Assembly: GCF_030440535.1 (NCBI RefSeq)
Contig: NZ_CP047117.1
Span: 1,426,001 to 1,490,000, forward strand
Origin: Corynebacterium capitovis DSM 44611
GTDB taxonomy: Bacteria; Actinomycetota; Actinomycetes; Mycobacteriales; Mycobacteriaceae
Direction of reading: 5' to 3'
Length of the DNA stretch: 64,000 nucleotides
Translations under genes and position numbers: made by a program
Notes under the pieces: model-generated
Seen by the model: the letters and a program-made list of their open reading frames with translations, nothing else
Databases searched by the model: none
Told to the model about the DNA's origin: nothing
Part shown: piece after piece, positions 61,929 to 64,000 of the stretch
Position numbering within the stretch: position 1 is the first letter of the stretch
Layout: the number at the start of each line of letters is the position of its first letter

Positions 61929-62435
61929 ATGCCAACAAATCCTCCTCGGATCGACAGCCTGGCAGAGGCCCACCGGCAGTGGGCTACGCACTACTCCGCT
62001 CAGGCAGCGCGAGGGCTGAGCACCTTGTCTTCCGTTGCCCGCGCGGCCCACCTATTGCGCGCGGGCGCGGAAGAGGCGCTTCAGCCTTTCAAAGTCAGCT
62101 TTGCCCAGTTCGAACTGCTGACCCTGCTCATGTGGACGCGTTCGGGCGGGCTTCCTATGTCGAAGATCAGCTCGCGGTTGCACGTGCCGCCGGGGTCGCT
62201 GACGCACACCGTCTGTCGGCTGGAAAAAGAGGGGCTGATCGCGCGGACACAATCTTCGCGCGACCGCCGCTCGATTCTCGTCTCCATCACCGACCAGGGC
62301 GTTGCCTTGGCGTCGGCAGCTGGGCCGGAGCTGAGCCGGTACTTCGAAGAAACAGATCTGACGGAGCAACAGCACCGCCAGATTGTGGAAGCGACAGCCG
62401 CCTTGCGACGGGCCGCCGGGGAATTCGTCGAATAG
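61929..62435 (+). CDS. MarR family transcriptional regulator
   Basis: The 168-residue protein has the winged-helix MarR fold: FKVSFAQFELLTLLMWTRSGGLPMSKISSRLHVPPGSLTHTVCRLEKEGLIARTQSSRDRRSILVSIT is split over about residues 53-120, with the recognition helix in PPGSLTHTV and the wing in SSRDRRS. MarR proteins of this type often respond to aromatic acids or their CoA thioesters. Its neighbours, a lost acyl-CoA ligase and enoyl-CoA hydratase, fit a regulator of CoA-dependent degradation. The stop is 2 nt from that of the convergent hydratase gene. Confidence 0.9.
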   Translation: MPTNPPRIDSLAEAHRQWATHYSAQAARGLSTLSSVARAAHLLRAGAEEALQPFKVSFAQFELLTLLMWTRSGGLPMSKISSRLHVPPGSLTHTVCRLEKEGLIARTQSSRDRRSILVSITDQGVALASAAGPELSRYFEETDLTEQQHRQIVEATAALRRAAGEFVE

Positions 62436-62437
62436 CT

Positions 62438-63211
62438 TTAGGAGTGGGTGAAGTCGGCGTCGCGTTTCTCCACGAACGCCGCCATCCCCTCCTTTTGGTC
62501 GTGGGAGGCGAAAAGTGAGTGGAATGTACGACGCTCGAACAGTAGCCCCTGAGCGAGGGTGGTCTCTCCCACTGCGTTTATCTGCTCCTTGATCAAGGTG
62601 GTCGCCACCGCCGACTTCGTGGCGATGACTTCGGCGGTCTCCAGGGCTGCATCCAGCAGTTCTGCCGCCGGCACGACGCGGGCGACAAGACCCGAGCGCT
62701 CAGCTTCCTCGGCATCCATCATCCGGCCGGTGAGGCACATCTCCATCGCCTTTGCCTTTCCGACTGCCCGAGTGAGCCGCTGCGAACCACCCATGCCCGG
62801 GGTGACGCCGAGGTTGACCTCGGGCTGGCCGAACTTCGCGCGGTCGCCCGCGATGATGAAGTCGCACATCATGGCGAGCTCGCAGCCGCCACCCAGGGCG
62901 TACCCGTTGACCGCCGCAATGATCGGGGTGCGCGCACGCGTCAGCACGTCCCAGCCTGCAAACCAATCGGCGGTGTACATTTCCGTCGCCCCCTTCGCCG
63001 CCATTTCCTTGATGTCGGCGCCTGCGGCAAACGCCTTGTCGGAACCGGTGATGACGATCGCGCCGATCCCCCCGTCTCGGTCGAACTCGGTGACTGCCTC
63101 AGTGACCTGCTCCATGGTCTCTTTGTTGAGGGCATTGAGGGCCTCCGGTCGGTTCAAGGTAATCAGTCCGACGCGGCCGCGGGTCTCGCTAAGGATCGTG
63201 GACGTGCTCAT
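62438..63211 (-). CDS. Enoyl-CoA hydratase
   Basis: The 257-residue crotonase-family enzyme has [18 protein letters not shown] (about residues 16-33), the oxyanion loop [12 protein letters not shown] (about 60-71) and both catalytic Glu residues in [16 protein letters not shown] and [16 protein letters not shown] (about 100-146). It hydrates short-chain trans-2-enoyl-CoA in beta-oxidation or branched-chain degradation. AGGAGG lies 6 nt before the ATG at 63211. A hydrolase fragment and thiolase lie upstream on the same strand. Confidence 0.94.
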   Translation of the reverse strand: MSTSTILSETRGRVGLITLNRPEALNALNKETMEQVTEAVTEFDRDGGIGAIVITGSDKAFAAGADIKEMAAKGATEMYTADWFAGWDVLTRARTPIIAAVNGYALGGGCELAMMCDFIIAGDRAKFGQPEVNLGVTPGMGGSQRLTRAVGKAKAMEMCLTGRMMDAEEAERSGLVARVVPAAELLDAALETAEVIATKSAVATTLIKEQINAVGETTLAQGLLFERRTFHSLFASHDQKEGMAAFVEKRDADFTHS

Positions 63212-63327
63212 GGCATTCCTCCTAAATGGTGGTGAAAACTGAAGAAAGGGTGTCGGCGGGGACGCTGTCAAGCGACTCGCGCTCCCACATCGGCGCACTG
63301 TACTGTCCCGGGTTTTGTTTCTAGGCG

Positions 63328-63513
63328 TTAACCCGCTCCGCGCAGAATGACGAGGCGGACAGTTTCCTCGTCCGCCCATGCCTCGAAGACCCGGCGCATG
63401 TCGCACACCGTGTCGAGGTTGAGGGCGTTGAGTCCTTCCGGGCGGTTCAGGGCGATAATTCCGGCTTTTCCGCGGATCTCACCGACGACGACAGAAGTGT
63501 TGGTCGCCTGGGT
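63328..63513 (-). pseudogene. N-terminal fragment of a 3-hydroxyisobutyryl-CoA hydrolase-like crotonase
   Basis: The frame reads [54 protein letters not shown] and then stops. This is the first strand-helix portion (about 60 residues) of a 3-hydroxyisobutyryl-CoA hydrolase/enoyl-CoA hydratase-family protein, cut just before the oxyanion loop. The remaining roughly 270 residues are absent. No good start codon precedes it; the frame enters from the end of the thiolase gene. The 116 nt between it and the enoyl-CoA hydratase contain no gene. Confidence 0.78.
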
Positions 63514-64000
63514 TACCCCTCTAGCAGCAAAGCTTCGCCCTGGCCGCCGCCACCGCACAACGCAACTCCGGCCGCGGTTGCGTTACCAGCCGCGAGTTGG
63601 TGCGCAGCATGCACAACGAGGCGTGCCCCCGAGGCGCCGATCGGGTGCCCTAACGCGATGGCTCCCCCATGCGGGTTGACAATGTCCTCGGACACCCCCA
63701 GCTGGCGCGCCGAATGGGCGACAACCGCACCGAAGGCTTCATTGATCTCGATGAGGTCCAGCTTGTCCACACGCCACCCCTGGCGCTGCAACGCCTGTTC
63801 CAGAGCATTCGCGGGTTGCGCCTGCAGGGAGGCGTCCGGACCGGCCACTTGGCCCACGGCACGCAGCGTTGCCAGGGCCGTCCAACCCTGCTCGGTGGCA
63901 TGGTGACGGGTAGTGAGGGCAACAGCAGCCGCCCCGTCCGTGATAGGAGAGGAATTGCCCGCCGTAATACTCCCGTCCTGGCTGAACGCCGAGCGTAAAG
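63513..64000 (-). CDS. Thiolase (acetyl-CoA acyltransferase), C-terminal part, runs off window
   Basis: About 162 C-terminal residues are in view. They include GSITAGNSSPITDGAAAVAL, DLIEINEAFGAVVAHSAR, the catalytic His motif NPHGGAIALGHPIGASGAR and the second catalytic Cys in ALCGGGGQGEALLLEG at the end. Thiolases cleave 3-ketoacyl-CoA with CoA in beta-oxidation, or condense two acetyl-CoA. With the SDR, acyl-CoA dehydrogenase and hydratase it makes up the set for short or branched acyl-CoA breakdown. The start lies outside the window. Confidence 0.95.
   Translation of the reverse strand, partial: LRSAFSQDGSITAGNSSPITDGAAAVALTTRHHATEQGWTALATLRAVGQVAGPDASLQAQPANALEQALQRQGWRVDKLDLIEINEAFGAVVAHSARQLGVSEDIVNPHGGAIALGHPIGASGARLVVHAAHQLAAGNATAAGVALCGGGGQGEALLLEG

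Noticed and set aside
1..64000. CRISPR arrays, prophage modules, toxin-antitoxin pairs, biosynthetic megasynthases
   Set aside because: No regularly spaced repeats, phage structural genes, paired toxin-antitoxin reading frames or PKS/NRPS domains were seen on either strand.

Overview
The window is a GC-rich chromosomal segment of a Corynebacterium-type actinobacterium. The evidence is a mycothiol S-conjugate amidase gene (mca), a lipoprotein with an LGFP cell-wall repeat, actinobacterial families (DUF4245, DUF4307, DUF5997, DUF6542), the C50-carotenoid set crtB-crtI-crtYe-crtYf-crtEb, and many GTG or ATG starts placed 6-8 nt after a TANNNT -10 box (leaderless transcripts). Gene content and order follow two blocks that I recall from mycobacterial and corynebacterial chromosomes: ychF-DUF6542-ispH-xseA-xseB-DUF4245-glpX-fumC...glyA-coaA...uppS-mca-DUF4307-greA, and mfd-TetR-glmU-prs-rplY-pth. 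The species cannot be named from the sequence alone.

Layout. 1-9.3 kb: conserved core genes (ychF end, an AI-2E-family permease, rmuC, ispH, exonuclease VII, class II fructose bisphosphatase, fumarase). 9.3-13.9 kb: a TetR/DHA2 drug-efflux pair, a GNAT acetyltransferase, an LGFP lipoprotein, and a divergent pair made of a LysR-type effector domain without a DNA-binding domain and a DUF5997 protein. 13.9-20 kb: glyA, coaA, a short-chain cis-prenyl diphosphate synthase, mca, greA and a lipoprotein gene whose terminator has been displaced by a decayed IS5-family element (20.0-20.9 kb). 20.9-35.5 kb: a Bax-inhibitor-like protein, a secreted SGNH hydrolase, a DNA photolyase, an NAD(P)-binding/TspO fusion protein, a CPBP protein, a four-gene OpuC-type osmolyte importer, a CYP152-type peroxygenase, a family 2 glycosyltransferase and the carotenoid operon. 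35.5-40.4 kb: a displaced tRNA 3' end, tRNA-Leu(UAA), mfd, a TetR regulator and tRNA-Gln(UUG). 40.4-45.8 kb: a Tat-exported multicopper oxidase, an MFS transporter, glmU and prs.

46-52.5 kb holds a thiamine-diphosphate 2-keto acid decarboxylase, a HisC-like aromatic aminotransferase and two aldehyde dehydrogenases. Together they could run an Ehrlich-type route from amino acid to keto acid to aldehyde to acid. 52.6-58.7 kb: rplY with a long structured leader, two peptidyl-tRNA hydrolases flanking a FAH-family/nitronate monooxygenase pair, an FMN reductase and prfC. 58.8-64 kb: an acyl-CoA/branched-chain degradation cluster (acyl-CoA dehydrogenase, SDR, enoyl-CoA hydratase, thiolase) with TetR and MarR regulators, in which an acyl-CoA ligase and a 3-hydroxyisobutyryl-CoA hydrolase-like gene survive only as fragments.

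The points most worth following up are the LysR-like/DUF5997 pair with overlapping divergent -10 boxes, the oxidoreductase-TspO fusion beside photolyase and near the carotenoid genes, the OleT-like CYP152 enzyme, the rplY leader hairpin, and the tRNA-Leu with its displaced 3'-end copy. I saw no CRISPR array, prophage or replication origin.
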